A stretch of 64,000 nucleotides of DNA from Diplonema japonicum (Eukaryota > Euglenozoa > Diplonemea > Diplonemida > Diplonemidae), in assembly GCA_964019335.1 (NCBI GenBank), contig OZ025740.1, forward strand, positions 334,859 through 398,858. Reading direction: 5' to 3'. Both the position numbers and the translations under genes were made by a program. The notes beneath the pieces are model-generated. The model was given only the letters and a program-made list of their open reading frames with translations. It ran no database searches and was not told the origin of the DNA. Of the stretch, positions 10,206 through 20,616 are shown in pieces; the stretch's first letter is position 1; the number at the start of each line of letters is the position of its first letter.

Positions 10206-10578
10206 GCTCAACCCCAGCCAGGGCACCCCAGGTAACCAAGATTCTGCGCTTGTGTTGTTTGCTCAGTGATGACAGATGAGGAGGTCAACAGCAAACAACA
10301 CATCTGATGTTTTTCTTATATTTTCATGTTATCCCCACCACCTGAAAAAGAAGATAGAAGATTTTTTTTTTTTTTTTTTTTACTAACAGTCAGCACCCCC
10401 ATGCACACTGAAATTTTATTGTTTTTTTTTTTTTCTTTTTTTTTTTTTTTTCTATATTGTTCACCAGGAGGTGCACATGTGACACCTGCTTTTCCCTGTG
10501 CAGCATAGTGGTACATGTTATAAAACACGTGCTGTGTTGTGCACCCTGTGTTGCATACATCATGTGTGTCGAAAATTT
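10206..10578. other. Spacer with homopolymers and short dispersed repeats
   Basis: Holds gtgatgacagatgaggaggtc near 10267 (reverse match to the 59.6/63.5 kb repeats), the short repeat cacccccatgcacactgaaa near 10394, and long T runs. No gene seen. Confidence 0.45.
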
Positions 10579-10643
10579 GCAGTGTTGGGGTGGTTTGTGG
10601 GCCAGACCTCAGACCACCAGTCTGGCCAACATTGCCCATCCAA

Positions 10644-10686
<43 letters not shown>

Positions 10687-11052
10687 ATTGTACTTTTCTT
10701 GCAAAGGCCTCTTTTTAATATTTTTTTCAAAGCAGGTCTCCAAACCCCCTGACATTTTTTTAATTTTTTTTTTTTTTTTTTTTTTTTTTACATAGTCACA
10801 ACAAGGTAGTATGAGCCTTGCCTCACATCCCACCCAAACCTAGGACCTCTTTTTTTGAACCTTTGAAACCAAAAGTACCAAAAAAATGCAAGCCCCAGCC
10901 TAAATTTGGGCCTTTGTGACACAAAAAACACAAAGAAATTTTTTGGTCCCAAGAGTCCCCTGAGTCCCCTCCAGACCCCTGAAAATTTCAGGGGACTCCT
11001 GTCCTGTCCCTTGGAGTCCCCTGAGTCCCTCAAGGGTCTGGACCAACACTGA
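10579..11052. mobile_element. MITE-like element with CAGTGTTGG ends
   Basis: Starts cagtgttggggtgg and ends ggtctggaccaacactg, giving inverted CAGTGTTGG termini about 470 bp apart. The right part contains tandem gagtcccctgagtcccc units. The stretch from about 10656 recurs directly at 12540-12870. No flanking target duplication could be confirmed. Confidence 0.5.
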
Positions 11053-11074
11053 CCATACTCAGGGCTTACATCTC

Positions 11075-11978
11075 TTAGACAACACATCTCTTTGCTGTGA
11101 GATTTGAGCCTTGAGAATGAGGTGAACCCTGTGACAGTGACAACCCTGGCATTGGCTCAGAGATTGGACTGCACTTTTCTTTCGCTGGCTTGGGGATCTT
11201 TGCAGCTGTCTTCTTCTTCAGCTTTTCTGCCAATTTCGCTTTCACACCAGGGCTGTGTCTGCACTCCCAGTGCTCCTTCAACTTCCCTGATCTTGACTGG
11301 ATGGTCACTGCACGTTCAACACACTCAGGAGCAAGACACGGCCGCTTCTCCATGACCATGCCATCCTTTTCCTTTGTCACTATCTTGCCAAAGTAGTACT
11401 CCTTAGAAGGGTCGATACCATGTGCATCACCAACAGACCATGTCTTGTTGTCCCAGATGGATGTCTTGGGTGTTGTAGAACATTCCTTAGCAGGTGCTTC
11501 CAACATGACTAGTGCGTTTCCAGACGAGGTGTGTGTTGCCTTAGGTTGTAAGGCTTCAGCCTTCAGAACTTTGATGGTGTCTTGTAGCTCTGTGATTCGT
11601 GCTTTTGCAAGACCAAGTTTTGCCATGGTATCACAAAGCTGGTATGGGTTGTGGTTTATTGTCTTTATGGCCTCAAGATGATAAACCTGTTCATCTTCCA
11701 CATTTGGGGGGAAGTGGTGCAGGTACCCAGGATCCTGTGCATACTCACACAAAACAGCAACACAGCAAGATGCCAACAATCTTCCCATCCCAGACAGAAA
11801 CCATGTCGTCCTGTGTTGGTTTCTTGTGTCGCTCCCCTCTGGTGCCCCAGAAGTGGGCTCTGAAGGTTGTGCCTTCTCCTTTCCCCTTCATGAAATGCAA
11901 CATTTCATCATGGCTGAGGCCATTCTTGTTGCCAGTCTGGGTAAGGTCTTGTGTTTTCACATATTTCTGTGAGAACAC
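11075..11978 (-). pseudogene. Transposon-encoded BED-like zinc-finger protein fragment
   Basis: Two overlapping minus-strand frames (11978-11745 and 11788-11075) encode protein-like sequence. The longer one contains RPCLAPECVERAVTIQSRSG followed by LKEHWECRHSPG, a C-x4-C...H-x-C-x-H pattern like BED or related transposon fingers, then a Lys/Ala-rich tail. The shorter contains HFWGTRGERHKKPTQDD. The frame change and lack of a clear start point to decay. It could be the N-terminal region of the hAT transposase or an unrelated transposon protein. Confidence 0.5.
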
Positions 11979-12535
11979 AGTTTTGTATTGATTTCCTCCT
12001 CTTCTTCCTCCTCCTCTAGTTCAGATTTACCTGAACATAGCCCATGCCTGCCATGTTGAGTTGGCAGTCATGTTTCTGGTGCTTATCCTCTGCACCCCTT
12101 TCACCTTCTTCGCTACTTGGCACAGCTTCAGTGTCAGGAACAAAGAACAGAAGCAGAACAAGTACCACAATCATTTTATCTGTTAATTGTAAAAAATAAT
12201 ACAAAGAAAATGATAAACAAAGGCTAAATACTGTATAAATACACATCGACTCTGACAGTAATGCAACACAATGTGAAGCAACATGATGTGTTTTCTGTTC
12301 ACATTTCATTCACTTGACACAAAAAATGTGAAGTAACACAACACAACACACCAAAGTGTCGTTTTATATTGTACCATACAGTTTATAAAATATTTTCTGT
12401 GTCGAAATTTCTAAAAAAAACTCCAGAAGGGCTGCCCTTTCATAACTGAAAGTTAGATTTTTTCTTCTTCTTTTTTTTTTTTTTTTTTACATAATTTGTG
12501 TTGTACTTTTGTCATGATAAGGAATACATGCCAGG

Positions 12536-12539
<4 letters not shown>
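11979..12539. other. Spacer, nothing recognised
   Basis: A/T-rich sequence with a T run near 12472-12488. A short minus-strand frame near 12016-12309 has no recognisable domain and is probably fortuitous. Confidence 0.4.
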
Positions 12540-12572
<33 letters not shown>

Positions 12573-12646
12573 ATTGTACTTTTCTTGCAAGCCTCTTTTT
12601 AATATTATTTTTCAAAGCTGGTCCCCAAACCCTAAGACATTTTTTT

Positions 12647-12681
<35 letters not shown>

Positions 12682-12887
12682 TAGTCACAACAAAGGTAGT
12701 ATGAGCCTTGCCTAAGATCCCACCCAAACCTAGGACCTCTTTTTTTGAACTTTTGAAACCAAAAGTACCAAAAAAATGCAAGCCCCAGCCTAAATTTGGG
12801 TCTTTGTGACACAAAAAACACAAAGAAATTTTTTAGTCCCAAGAGTCCCCTGAGTCCCCTCCAGACCCCTGAGTCCCTTGAGCCAGT
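12540..12887. repeat. Direct copy of 10656-10985
   Basis: Shares gcattgtacttttcttgcaa, catagtcacaacaa.ggtag, cccacccaaacctaggacct and the tail agtcccctgagtcccctcca with the upstream copy. Differences are a few substitutions and homopolymer lengths. Confidence 0.7.
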
Positions 12888-13212
12888 CCAAATACAACAT
12901 TTGATGTGGAAAGCAGAAACAACAGCTTGGCTTAGGTGTGCAAAAAAATGTGAGAAGACAAGAAAAAAAGAAGGGGAAAAAAAAAAAAGGTAAACACATC
13001 ATGTATGTCAAAAAAAAGCAAGGATTTTTTTCTCTTTTTTTTTTCCCCATTTTTTTTTTTTTTTTTCCAAAAAAGTTGCAAAACTATCAAAAATAATGAC
13101 AGTGTTGGGGAGAGTCCTGTGAGTCCTGTCAAGTCCCGTCCCGTGGAGTCCCATGAGTCCCATCCAGGCCTGTATTCCGTTTTAGGGGATGGGATGGGAC
13201 TGACCAACACTG
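12888..13212. repeat. Right arm of the large inverted repeat
   Basis: Reverse complement of 9249-9597 with small differences, ending ccaacactg at 13204-13212. An internal cagtgttgg at 13101 delimits a small 112-bp element. Together with the left arm it brackets about 3.3 kb of transposon sequence. Confidence 0.65.
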
Positions 13213-14078
13213 CCCCAATAAAGTACAGAGCACTGATCACAAACTTGCAAGAAACATGAGGAAAAAAATAAAGTTACTTTTTTTGATGTTTCTAGCCAAA
13301 ACAAGGGAAAATAAATAAAGTCTACTTTATTTATGGGGTCCCCAGCCAAAAACACTAGGGGGGGGGGGCAAAAAGATAAATAAAAAAAGAAAGAAAGAAC
13401 GAGAAAGAAAAGGGAACCAAGAGGCATGTGAGCAGCCAACCACCTTGTCTATTTTAGTTTTCAAGATGTTTACCCTCTCCCCCCCCAAAAAAAATGAGTG
13501 AAAAAGAAAAGGGAAAAATAAGTGTAAAATAAGTTATATTCCGTGTACACTGAGTAGATGAAACCAACAACGCAAAACTGTACTCTGCCGTCAACCTTTA
13601 TTCTTTTTTGTTCGACTCTCTGTTTTCGTATGCAGTACTTATCCTTCTTCACCCCTTTTTATTTTACTTTTTCGCTTTTTACTACCCACTTGCAAAATCA
13701 TTTCAGCTGCCATCAAACGGTAGCAACACCCTAAAGAGCCGCGTTCAAAAGGAGGTACAAGCCATGTCAAGTACTCGTCTTTCAGGAAGATGCCCAAAAG
13801 TTGGATTAGGTGGCTCCAGTACTCTGCACTGGCAAAATTGAAAAAAAAAAAAAAAAAACCATTTTACCCATTACCATGTGACCCCCTGCCTCCCCAAATT
13901 TTCAACACATTTGAACGATTGGTACAATCAGGTCTTTATTTTCGGGAGGATATTCTTCTTTTTCTTCATCATTTCACTTCTGAAGTCTTCACGACAAGCA
14001 CACGAAAAATAACAACACACAAGCAAAAAAAGGTTTTTGTGGGGGAAAAGGAGGGGAAAGGAACGAAAAGAAAAGAAC
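13213..14078. other. Spacer with a short coding-like minus-strand fragment
   Basis: Mostly A/T-rich. On the minus strand at about 13840-13639 a frame of some 60 codons reads with protein-like composition (AEYWSHLIQLLGIFLKDEYL and LVPPFERGSLGCCYRLMAAE) to a stop at 13639-13641. It is preceded by a pyrimidine tract and CAG. It could be the last exon of a lost or unseen minus-strand gene, or a relic. The right 150 bp form the A/G-rich leader of the next gene. Confidence 0.35.
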
Positions 14079-15038
14079 ATGAATGGGAAGAGATCAGATG
14101 AAGGGGTGAACGATATGACAGTGTTCGTGAAGACAGGAGGCGAGGCTCACGATGTGGAAGTGTCGGGGAAGGAGACGGTGGGGAGCCTGTACAAGAAGGC
14201 GGGGTGTGCTGCTGGTTTACTCGAAGGCAGGTTCAAACTGGTTTGGGAGGGAGAGGTCCTGGACAGGAACAGTGGTGAAGAGGTTCATTCACTTGGGCTC
14301 GTGGAGGGCTCCGTGGTCCATGTGGAGGTGAACAAGAGGAGAACAGTCCGTCTGGAAGAGCTGAAGGACAAGAACTCAGAAGTGGTTTCTGAGCTTGAGG
14401 GTCTTGTGTCAGCTGACCCTGAGCTTGTTCTGGTGGTGGAGGTGGGGTACTCTCCAGCTGTCGAAGTCTTGTCCATGAGCAGCAGTGACCTTCCTTCTGG
14501 ACTTCGGTTCCTTGTTGTCACCGACTCCACAGGCTGTGTTACAAGAATAAAATCTTCGTTTCTTCTTGATAGCTATTACCTGACGTCTGTTGATCTCATC
14601 CTCCCCAATGTTTCTACCATTGGTGATCAATTTTTATCACTGTGTGAAAATCTTGAAACCATCGACTTGAATGGGATGACCAATCTTTATTCCATTGGTC
14701 ATCGCTTCTTGTCAGGGTGTGCAAATCTAAGAACCATCAACTTGAATGCGATGACCAATCTTTCTTCCATTGGTGATGACTTCTTGTTAGAGTGCGAAAA
14801 GTTAGAAACCATCGACTTGAGTTCCATGATCACTCTTTCTTCCTTTGGTTCTTCCTTCTTGTCAGGGTGCGAAAAATTAAAAATCGTCGACTTGAGCTCG
14901 ATGACCAATCTCTCTTCTGTTAGTTTTTGCTACTTTGCAGGCTGCCACAGACTAGAAACCCTCATTCTGAGAAGAAGTATTGACAAGTTTAACAAGGCTG
15001 AGATGCCAGCTAGGATAAGTGTAGTATACAATGAGTAA
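14079..15038 (+). CDS. Ubiquitin-like plus BspA-type leucine-rich-repeat protein
   Basis: The 319-residue product starts at the first ATG after a purine-rich leader; a second Met at MTVFVKTGGEAHDVEVSG would begin right at a ubiquitin-like fold. That domain (about 13-90) continues with FKLVWEGEVLDRNSGEEVHS and LGLVEGSVVHVEV, matching the lysine-27-to-Ile44-like core layout by eye. No C-terminal GlyGly is seen, so it is probably not a conjugated modifier. From about 170 there are five BspA-like LRR units of 23-24 residues (L.SIGDDFLLECEKLETIDLSS pattern) ending near 300. The repeat is also visible in DNA as about 70-bp blocks. LRR_5 repeats usually mediate protein binding. First plus-strand gene after the strand switch. 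Confidence 0.85.
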   Translation: MNGKRSDEGVNDMTVFVKTGGEAHDVEVSGKETVGSLYKKAGCAAGLLEGRFKLVWEGEVLDRNSGEEVHSLGLVEGSVVHVEVNKRRTVRLEELKDKNSEVVSELEGLVSADPELVLVVEVGYSPAVEVLSMSSSDLPSGLRFLVVTDSTGCVTRIKSSFLLDSYYLTSVDLILPNVSTIGDQFLSLCENLETIDLNGMTNLYSIGHRFLSGCANLRTINLNAMTNLSSIGDDFLLECEKLETIDLSSMITLSSFGSSFLSGCEKLKIVDLSSMTNLSSVSFCYFAGCHRLETLILRRSIDKFNKAEMPARISVVYNE

Positions 15039-15045
15039 AAAGAAG

Positions 15046-15079
<34 letters not shown>

Positions 15080-15496
15080 AAAGTGCAAAAGAACCAGCAA
15101 AGCTTATGGAAAGAGATAAATTTTTCATTTGGTTTTCGGTTCCATTTTCGTTTTGATTTTATAGTTTGTGGTTTTAGACTTATTATTTTCTATTTATTGT
15201 CCACAGAGCGAATGCGGAGGCCATGGTCGGGAACGGTACTCTCCAAACCTGCTGGGACGCTAGTAGGAGCCATTGAAGGGTGCCTCTCGCCTGATGAGGA
15301 CAGCACCTGGAGGAGTTGCGAGATATGTCCGAAACTGAGAGATGCCTAGTACTGACCAAACCCCTCCCCTTCTTCTAGGGGCCTGTGGCTCTCACACGGA
15401 GTTTGCATGTGACATCATCTCTATTTATTTAATTTGGGTTTGCTAGTCTGGAAAAAGAAAAAAAAAAAAAAAAAAAAAAAAAAGCAATTGTTTGTG
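15039..15496. other. Spacer, nothing recognised
   Basis: Begins with an A run of about 27 nt directly after the LRR gene stop, then T/G-rich sequence and another A run near 15459-15483. No gene or repeat partner recognised. Confidence 0.45.
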
Positions 15497-15826
15497 CTCT
15501 ATATTCGCTAAGTGACCCACCAGATTTGAAGAGCTAAAAAAATTTCTAATTGCTTTTTCTAGGGTTGGAATGGATTTATTTGCGTCTGGGGCCCAATGTT
15601 CGACATATGGAATTTTTTTTTGTAATAAAAACTTTTTTGGTGATTTGCCTTACTTTGTACTATACAAAATGAAGCAGCTCCAGTGGAAAAAACACGGCAC
15701 AAGTGGGGTTCGAACCCTGATGAAAAAACCACTGCGTCGGGATTCGAACCCGCGACTCCTCTGGAACAAGGGGGCCTGACAGGTGAGCATGGTAACCACT
15801 CTACCACAGGAATTCAAAACTCTGAC
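15497..15826 (-). repeat. tRNA-derived SINE, most complete copy
   Basis: On the minus strand the head carries an RNA polymerase III A box TGGTAGAGTGG (plus coordinates 15796-15806) and a B box GGTTCGAATCC (15740-15750) about 46 nt apart. A D-stem-like pairing GGTA/TACC is present, but there is no pairing acceptor or anticodon stem, so it is tRNA-derived and not a working tRNA. A second GGTTCGAACCC lies at about 15708-15718. The body runs to 15497. Related pieces are at 5890-6115 and 6888-7015. Confidence 0.7.
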
Positions 15827-16091
15827 CCCCCATCTTTACTCACGCATCCGGCTTAGTGGGTGGAGTAGGTCCCTTCTTTTCACACCAGATATCCTCGCGA
15901 TACACACTCACGACGTGCCTCAGCCCATCAACACTGTGATGAAATAAACACAGAATAAGAGATGAGATAAAGGAGGTTCCTGTTCTGGAACGTCCTTGTC
16001 TACTTATCTCTACTTATCTACCCCTTTCCCTGTTTTCGAAGTCTAGTATGAGTTCCATTGTCTTATATTCACTAAATAAATACTGTAAAAC

Positions 16092-17410
16092 GAAAAACTC
16101 CTGGACGGAAAAATGTCCGAGTTTTTTTGGTGTCCGGGAATTTTTCCGTCCAGGAGTTTTTCCGTCCGGGGGTTTTTTTTAGGTAAGGCCGTCAGGGGGC
16201 CTGGTCCACTACTACCTACATACTATACTGGCCCGGGCTGCAAGCGGCAACCGCGCGAAGAAACCCCCAGGGTTTGCTGCCCCTGAGGCAATCAGCTTGT
16301 CGAGCCTTCGTGTGACCCACTATTTATAACCTTTCTTAATAGATGCTTTACAGCTGCGTTCAACCCAATATCCATCGGTTGAACCATGTAGGTGAGCCCA
16401 GGGGGCACGTTTGTGCCTGCGAACAACTCTACGAACCCATAGGCATAGGTCGTATGAGAGTTGTGGTCGGCGACAAGCAGCAGAATCGGCCTGTTTGGCA
16501 AAACCATGGGAATCGATGATTTATAACAAAAAGGAAGAAACAGCTCCGTAACCCAGATACCGAGTGTATCATACTTAGCCCAATGATTGGGCGATGCCGT
16601 TAGGCTCCATTCGGTGGGCAGGTGCTTGACTGGGGCACGGATAATCCCTGCCAGTTGTGTTCCCGCTTTGCCTTTGTATTTAAGTTGCGGATGCAACCCA
16701 TCCAGCCAAGGAAACAGCCAGCTGTTCGGTTATAGCCCGTTTTGTCCCCCAAGCCACGGACTTTTACGACCTTAGCACCCCCTTTTCGTTTTGGTTTTTA
16801 ACTCCGTATTCCAGACCAATTCCGGCCTTACTTTATGGCCTGAATTCCATGGTGAAACAGCGTGCCCTCTCTTCTCGTTTCCGGGCTTTCCGGAGGTGGC
16901 TTGCGGCTTTTGTTTTTCTTGCTGCAAAGTTTGTCAGCCCAGCTAGTGGAAAAGGACAGTGCCCCACCAAAGTCTACCAGGTCTGTCTTTCGGGCTGGAT
17001 TGGCGCACAACAGCCCTTCTGTATAGGTGCATATTTGTTGTGCTGGGATAGGCTCGCCAAGCCCGTTTTACCTATCGACTCAAGTAAAAACCTTGGCAGT
17101 CCCTGCCTCGGTCAGAAGAGGTTTGCGGCCGACGGTAAAGGGCAGCAACAGGTTCAACAGAGCCTCCAGTTTCTTCCAGACGGAAATACTGGACGTTGCT
17201 ATTCCACCCTACCACACCCTGGCCGCCGCGACGCCGTGATAGCAGCGCCGGGATTTAGCATCCTTCGGGGCTGAAGCTGCTTTCGGGGGTTTGTTTGGCC
17301 TTCTCGGCCCAGTGTAAGGAGTTTATCTCCTTCTTCCCAGAAAAACTCCCAGACGGAAAAATGTCCGGGTTTTTTTGGTGTCCAGGGGTTTTTCCGCCCG
17401 GGAGTTTTTC
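16092..17410. mobile_element. Pogo/Tigger-type DNA transposon with hairpin ends
   Basis: Each end is a self-complementary hairpin: 16092-16113 pairs exactly with 16141-16162, and 17340-17361 pairs with 17389-17410 with few mismatches. Both contain gacggaaaaatgtccg and are in the same orientation. Between them lies a decayed DDE_1 transposase on the minus strand. No target-site duplication was found, so exact limits are uncertain. Confidence 0.65.
16292..17010 (-). pseudogene. DDE_1 (pogo/Tigger/jerky-like) transposase remnant
   Basis: The clearest part, 16696-16292, encodes HPQLKYKGKAGTQLAGI, then PNRPILLLVADHNSHTTYAY and TYMVQPMDIGLNAAVKHLLR. This is the DDE_1 layout with the second catalytic Asp in the ILLLVADHNSH segment and the following QP.D.G. 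Upstream, fragments in other frames (KVRGLGDK, FKAS-like and AGLSFSTSWADK-like stretches to about 17010) show the rest of the gene is frameshifted. The upstream limit is approximate. No intact protein can be made. Confidence 0.7.
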
Positions 17411-17600
17411 CGTCCGAGAATTTTCCAAAAGAAAAACAAGAGTTTCCATTCCATTTTTTCCCATTCTCTTCTTTATTTCTCGCTAGCTGAACAAAGCTGC
17501 CTCTCGACTCTTTTTTTTAAAGCTATAATAACACTTCATATACAGTTCAAGCAAGGATAAAAAGAAAGAGAAGGAAGAAGTAAAACAAATAAAGTAAAAT

Positions 17601-19997
17601 ATGCGTCTGCTTGCGTTGTTGTCGCTGCTGGCGACCTGTTGCGGGAAGCGGTACTTCGCCGACACAGCACTGTGGCACCAAGACCGGTCCGGGTCTGCGA
17701 AGCACCCCGACTCCGACAGGGTGATAGCGTGGATGGAGGCGGGGAACGGGTTCGGGACGGCGAACCAGTTTCGAGCGGACCTGTCGTTCCATCTGTTTGA
17801 GGTGAACGGGAGCACACCGTGGCGGGCCTTCACGAAGACGTCGGAGTTCTACGACAGGGAGTGCGACCATGCGGTGATGCCGGTTCCCGAGTTTGGGAGG
17901 ATCGAGGGGGAGGCGGACTACCACTGCGCAGGGGGCGGGGACTGCCACCTCCTCGCAGTCGACTACTCGAAGAACAAGATCTACGAGATGTGGAGGGCGG
18001 AGATCGGGAACGGGCGCTACAACGGGAACCCCTTCCACGGGGGGTGCACGTCGGTGTGGGACATGTCGGAGGCCTATGGGTGGGACGTTCCGGTGTCGGA
18101 TTTTTCGAACTACGGGAGGGGGCTGGACTGCACGAGCGCGGACGCGGCGGGGATCCCGATCACCCCGATGCTCTTCACGGCGGACGAGCTCGCGAGCGGG
18201 GTGATCGACCACGCCCTGCGCTTCGTGCTCCCGAACAAGAACCTGCGGGCCCGAAAGTACGTGTACCCGGCGACCCACTCGACGAACCCGACGAGGGGCC
18301 CGGACTCGGCACCACCCTACGGGGCGCACCTCCGTCTGAAGTCGATGGCGGACCTGCAGGCGCGAAACCCGTCTGTCGACTTCGGGAAGCTCCCTTCGGG
18401 GGCACAGGTCATCATCACCGCCCTGCAGACGTATGGGATGTTCATGGCAGACGGGGGAAACGTCCCGCTCATCGGGCTGAGCGACCACTACACGACCGCG
18501 AAGTACTGGGACCGCGCGAACTACGCCTACGGGGACGAGGACCCCAACAGGCTCTTCCACGAGCACGACCTGAAGTTCCTCTCCCCGGGCGACTTCGACA
18601 TGCTCGACAACGGTGGGCCCGTCCGCTCCCTCGGTGACGTCGGTTGCTCCCTCCGCTTTCCCTGGTCGGAGCCCACCAACGCTCCCCCGGTTCCCCTCTC
18701 TCCTTCTCCCGACACACCTGCCCCGGCCACTCCTTCTCCTGCAACACCAGCTCCTCTGACACCTTCTCCGAACACACCTGCACCGGTCACACCTTCTCCA
18801 GACACACCTGCTCCGAACACACCAGCTCCTCTGACACCTTCTCCGAACACACCTGCACCAGTTACTCCTTTTCCTGCAACACCAGCACCTTTGACACCTT
18901 CCCCTGGTACACCTGCTCCGGAAACAGCCCTCCCTGCAACTGCACCACCGCAGACACCTTCCCCTAACACACCTGCTCCCATGACGCCTGTAACACAGCC
19001 ACCTGTGACCCCAGCACCTCTGACATCTTCCCCTGACACGCCTTCTCCTGCTACCCCACAAACAACTGCTCCTGAAACAGGAGCCCCCCACACACCTGCT
19101 CCAGAAACAAGAGCACCAGACACTCTGGCTCCAGTGACTGGCCTTCCAGTTACACAGACGACAGCAATTACCCAACCACCCGTAACTGGCCTTCCAGTTA
19201 CGCAGCCCGGCATCCCTGCCACACTTTCTCCAAGCACACCTATTCCTCACAGTGTCACTTTAGCTCCGATCACTGGTCTACCAAGTGCAACTATGAACCC
19301 CTCGCCTGTAACTGCAGTACCCCTGACCCTGGCACCCTCCACACTGGGACCTCTTCCTGCAGGGACCACTTACTCACCTGGGACAACAGCCCTTCCTGCA
19401 ACACAGGCACCTGACACGAGCTCACCTTCAACGGCAGCACCTTCCACCCTTTCCCCACTCCCTCCTGGAACCACCTATGCACCTGGGACAACAGCCCTTC
19501 CTGCAACACAGGCACCTGACACGAGCCCACCTTCCACAAGTGTGCCCAAAACATCAGAACCTTCAACCCTTGCCCCCCTGCCCCCCGGGGTAACCTATGC
19601 ACCAGGGACAACGGCATCCCCCACGACACGGGCCACAGACCCTCCTCCTCCTGGGGCAACAACTGTACCTGCTGGGTCTGCCACAAAGGTGCCGAGGACG
19701 ACGACAGGTTCTCCTGCTGCTGCGACAGATGCCCCGAAGACGGATTCCCCTGTTGTCGGTGGGGAGAAGACGGAGGCACCTCAGACTGAAGCTCCCGATG
19801 GTGGTGATGGGGTGGCGTGGTGGGTCATTGTCCTCATTGCGGCCTTGGTGCTGGGGTCGTGTGGTGCTTTGCTGTGGAGGCAGAGGAGGAAGAAGGAAGA
19901 GGTGACACTTACCGAGATGCTGAAGGAAGTAGATAACGATCTTAACCAGGGAGTCCAACTAACAGCTGAGCCGAGATACGCCCCTGCACAAATCTAA
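17601..19997 (+). CDS. Secreted-domain/mucin-stalk type I membrane protein, copy 1
   Basis: The product has 798 residues: a signal peptide (1-15, MRLLALLSLLATCCG), a globular ectodomain (about 16-355), a Thr/Pro/Ser stalk of TPxP tetrads (about 360-725), one transmembrane helix (about 740-760, WWVIVLIAALVLGSCGALLW) and a 38-residue tail with basic then acidic residues. The ectodomain motifs EADYHCAGG, IYEMWRAE, LDCTSADAAGIPITP, IDHALRFVLP, VIITALQTYGMFMADGG resemble an uncharacterised family of secreted bacterial proteins as I remember it, so transfer from bacteria is possible. I do not know its activity. The stalk is a likely O-glycosylation platform. Its first 1.1 kb is almost identical to the next two genes; I noticed a c/t difference near 17664 and Arg for Gly in the YDRECDH motif. 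Its tail (VDNDLNQGVQL...) differs from the other two. Confidence 0.88.
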   Translation: MRLLALLSLLATCCGKRYFADTALWHQDRSGSAKHPDSDRVIAWMEAGNGFGTANQFRADLSFHLFEVNGSTPWRAFTKTSEFYDRECDHAVMPVPEFGRIEGEADYHCAGGGDCHLLAVDYSKNKIYEMWRAEIGNGRYNGNPFHGGCTSVWDMSEAYGWDVPVSDFSNYGRGLDCTSADAAGIPITPMLFTADELASGVIDHALRFVLPNKNLRARKYVYPATHSTNPTRGPDSAPPYGAHLRLKSMADLQARNPSVDFGKLPSGAQVIITALQTYGMFMADGGNVPLIGLSDHYTTAKYWDRANYAYGDEDPNRLFHEHDLKFLSPGDFDMLDNGGPVRSLGDVGCSLRFPWSEPTNAPPVPLSPSPDTPAPATPSPATPAPLTPSPNTPAPVTPSPDTPAPNTPAPLTPSPNTPAPVTPFPATPAPLTPSPGTPAPETALPATAPPQTPSPNTPAPMTPVTQPPVTPAPLTSSPDTPSPATPQTTAPETGAPHTPAPETRAPDTLAPVTGLPVTQTTAITQPPVTGLPVTQPGIPATLSPSTPIPHSVTLAPITGLPSATMNPSPVTAVPLTLAPSTLGPLPAGTTYSPGTTALPATQAPDTSSPSTAAPSTLSPLPPGTTYAPGTTALPATQAPDTSPPSTSVPKTSEPSTLAPLPPGVTYAPGTTASPTTRATDPPPPGATTVPAGSATKVPRTTTGSPAAATDAPKTDSPVVGGEKTEAPQTEAPDGGDGVAWWVIVLIAALVLGSCGALLWRQRRKKEEVTLTEMLKEVDNDLNQGVQLTAEPRYAPAQI

Positions 19998-20582
19998 GCT
20001 CTCTGCAATTTCCCATTCTTCTTTTTTTGTTTTCTTTGAGCGGAGTAATCGTACGTATTGTGTATATTTTGTGTGCTTGACATTGTTTTCTCCTTTAACA
20101 GCAAAGCAAGTGACCACCACCATCATGTCTACTGCACACACCTCCTTATCTGGAGCCTGTGTCCGATATTTCATGCACAGATCCCTATCTGGTAGGTAAT
20201 ATTGACTGGATGTCTCCATATGGTGGCCGTTTGCACTGCAAGAAATAGATTGGATTTCTTTTTCTTTCCCCCCTCCACCCCCCCACACCAAACGATGCTA
20301 AAGTTTGTTTCTTATACTTTTCTTTCCCCCTTGTTATTTTGTTAGTTGGTAGCAGGGAGGGCCACCCTCCACCCCCCTCTTCTTTTCTTTTCCTTTGAAA
20401 AAGAATAATTAGGAAAGAGAGAAACATTGAATATTATGATGAACTTTTTTTTCTTTTTTTTTTCTTCTCAGTGAGCACCCCCATGCACACTGAAATTTTA
20501 TCGAGTTTCTTTTTTTTTCTCATCAGCGAGCACCCCCCATGCACACTGAAACTTATATGAATTTTCTTGCAATCCGGTGTGG

Positions 20583-20616
<34 letters not shown>

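Larger units (their letters stand above)
5298..14078. other. Divergent strand-switch region filled with transposon remnants
   Basis: Host genes to the left are all minus and those to the right all plus. In between, no intact host gene was found. The interval holds broken hAT transposase pieces, MITE-like elements, SINE fragments, a minisatellite and long A/T runs, listed separately. In organisms with directional gene clusters such regions often carry transcription initiation; that is inference here. Confidence 0.6.

Noticed and set aside
16849-17274. 141-residue plus-strand frame
   Set aside because: Antisense to the decayed DDE_1 transposase region; no domain.
17547-19250. 567-residue open frame antisense to mucin-stalk copy 1, with equivalents at 21886-23451 and 27605-28627
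   Set aside because: Arg/Val/Cys-rich composition produced by the GC-rich codon bias and stalk repeats of the sense gene. The sense strand has signal peptide, domain and TM helix, and the antisense ends in poly-Phe from T runs.
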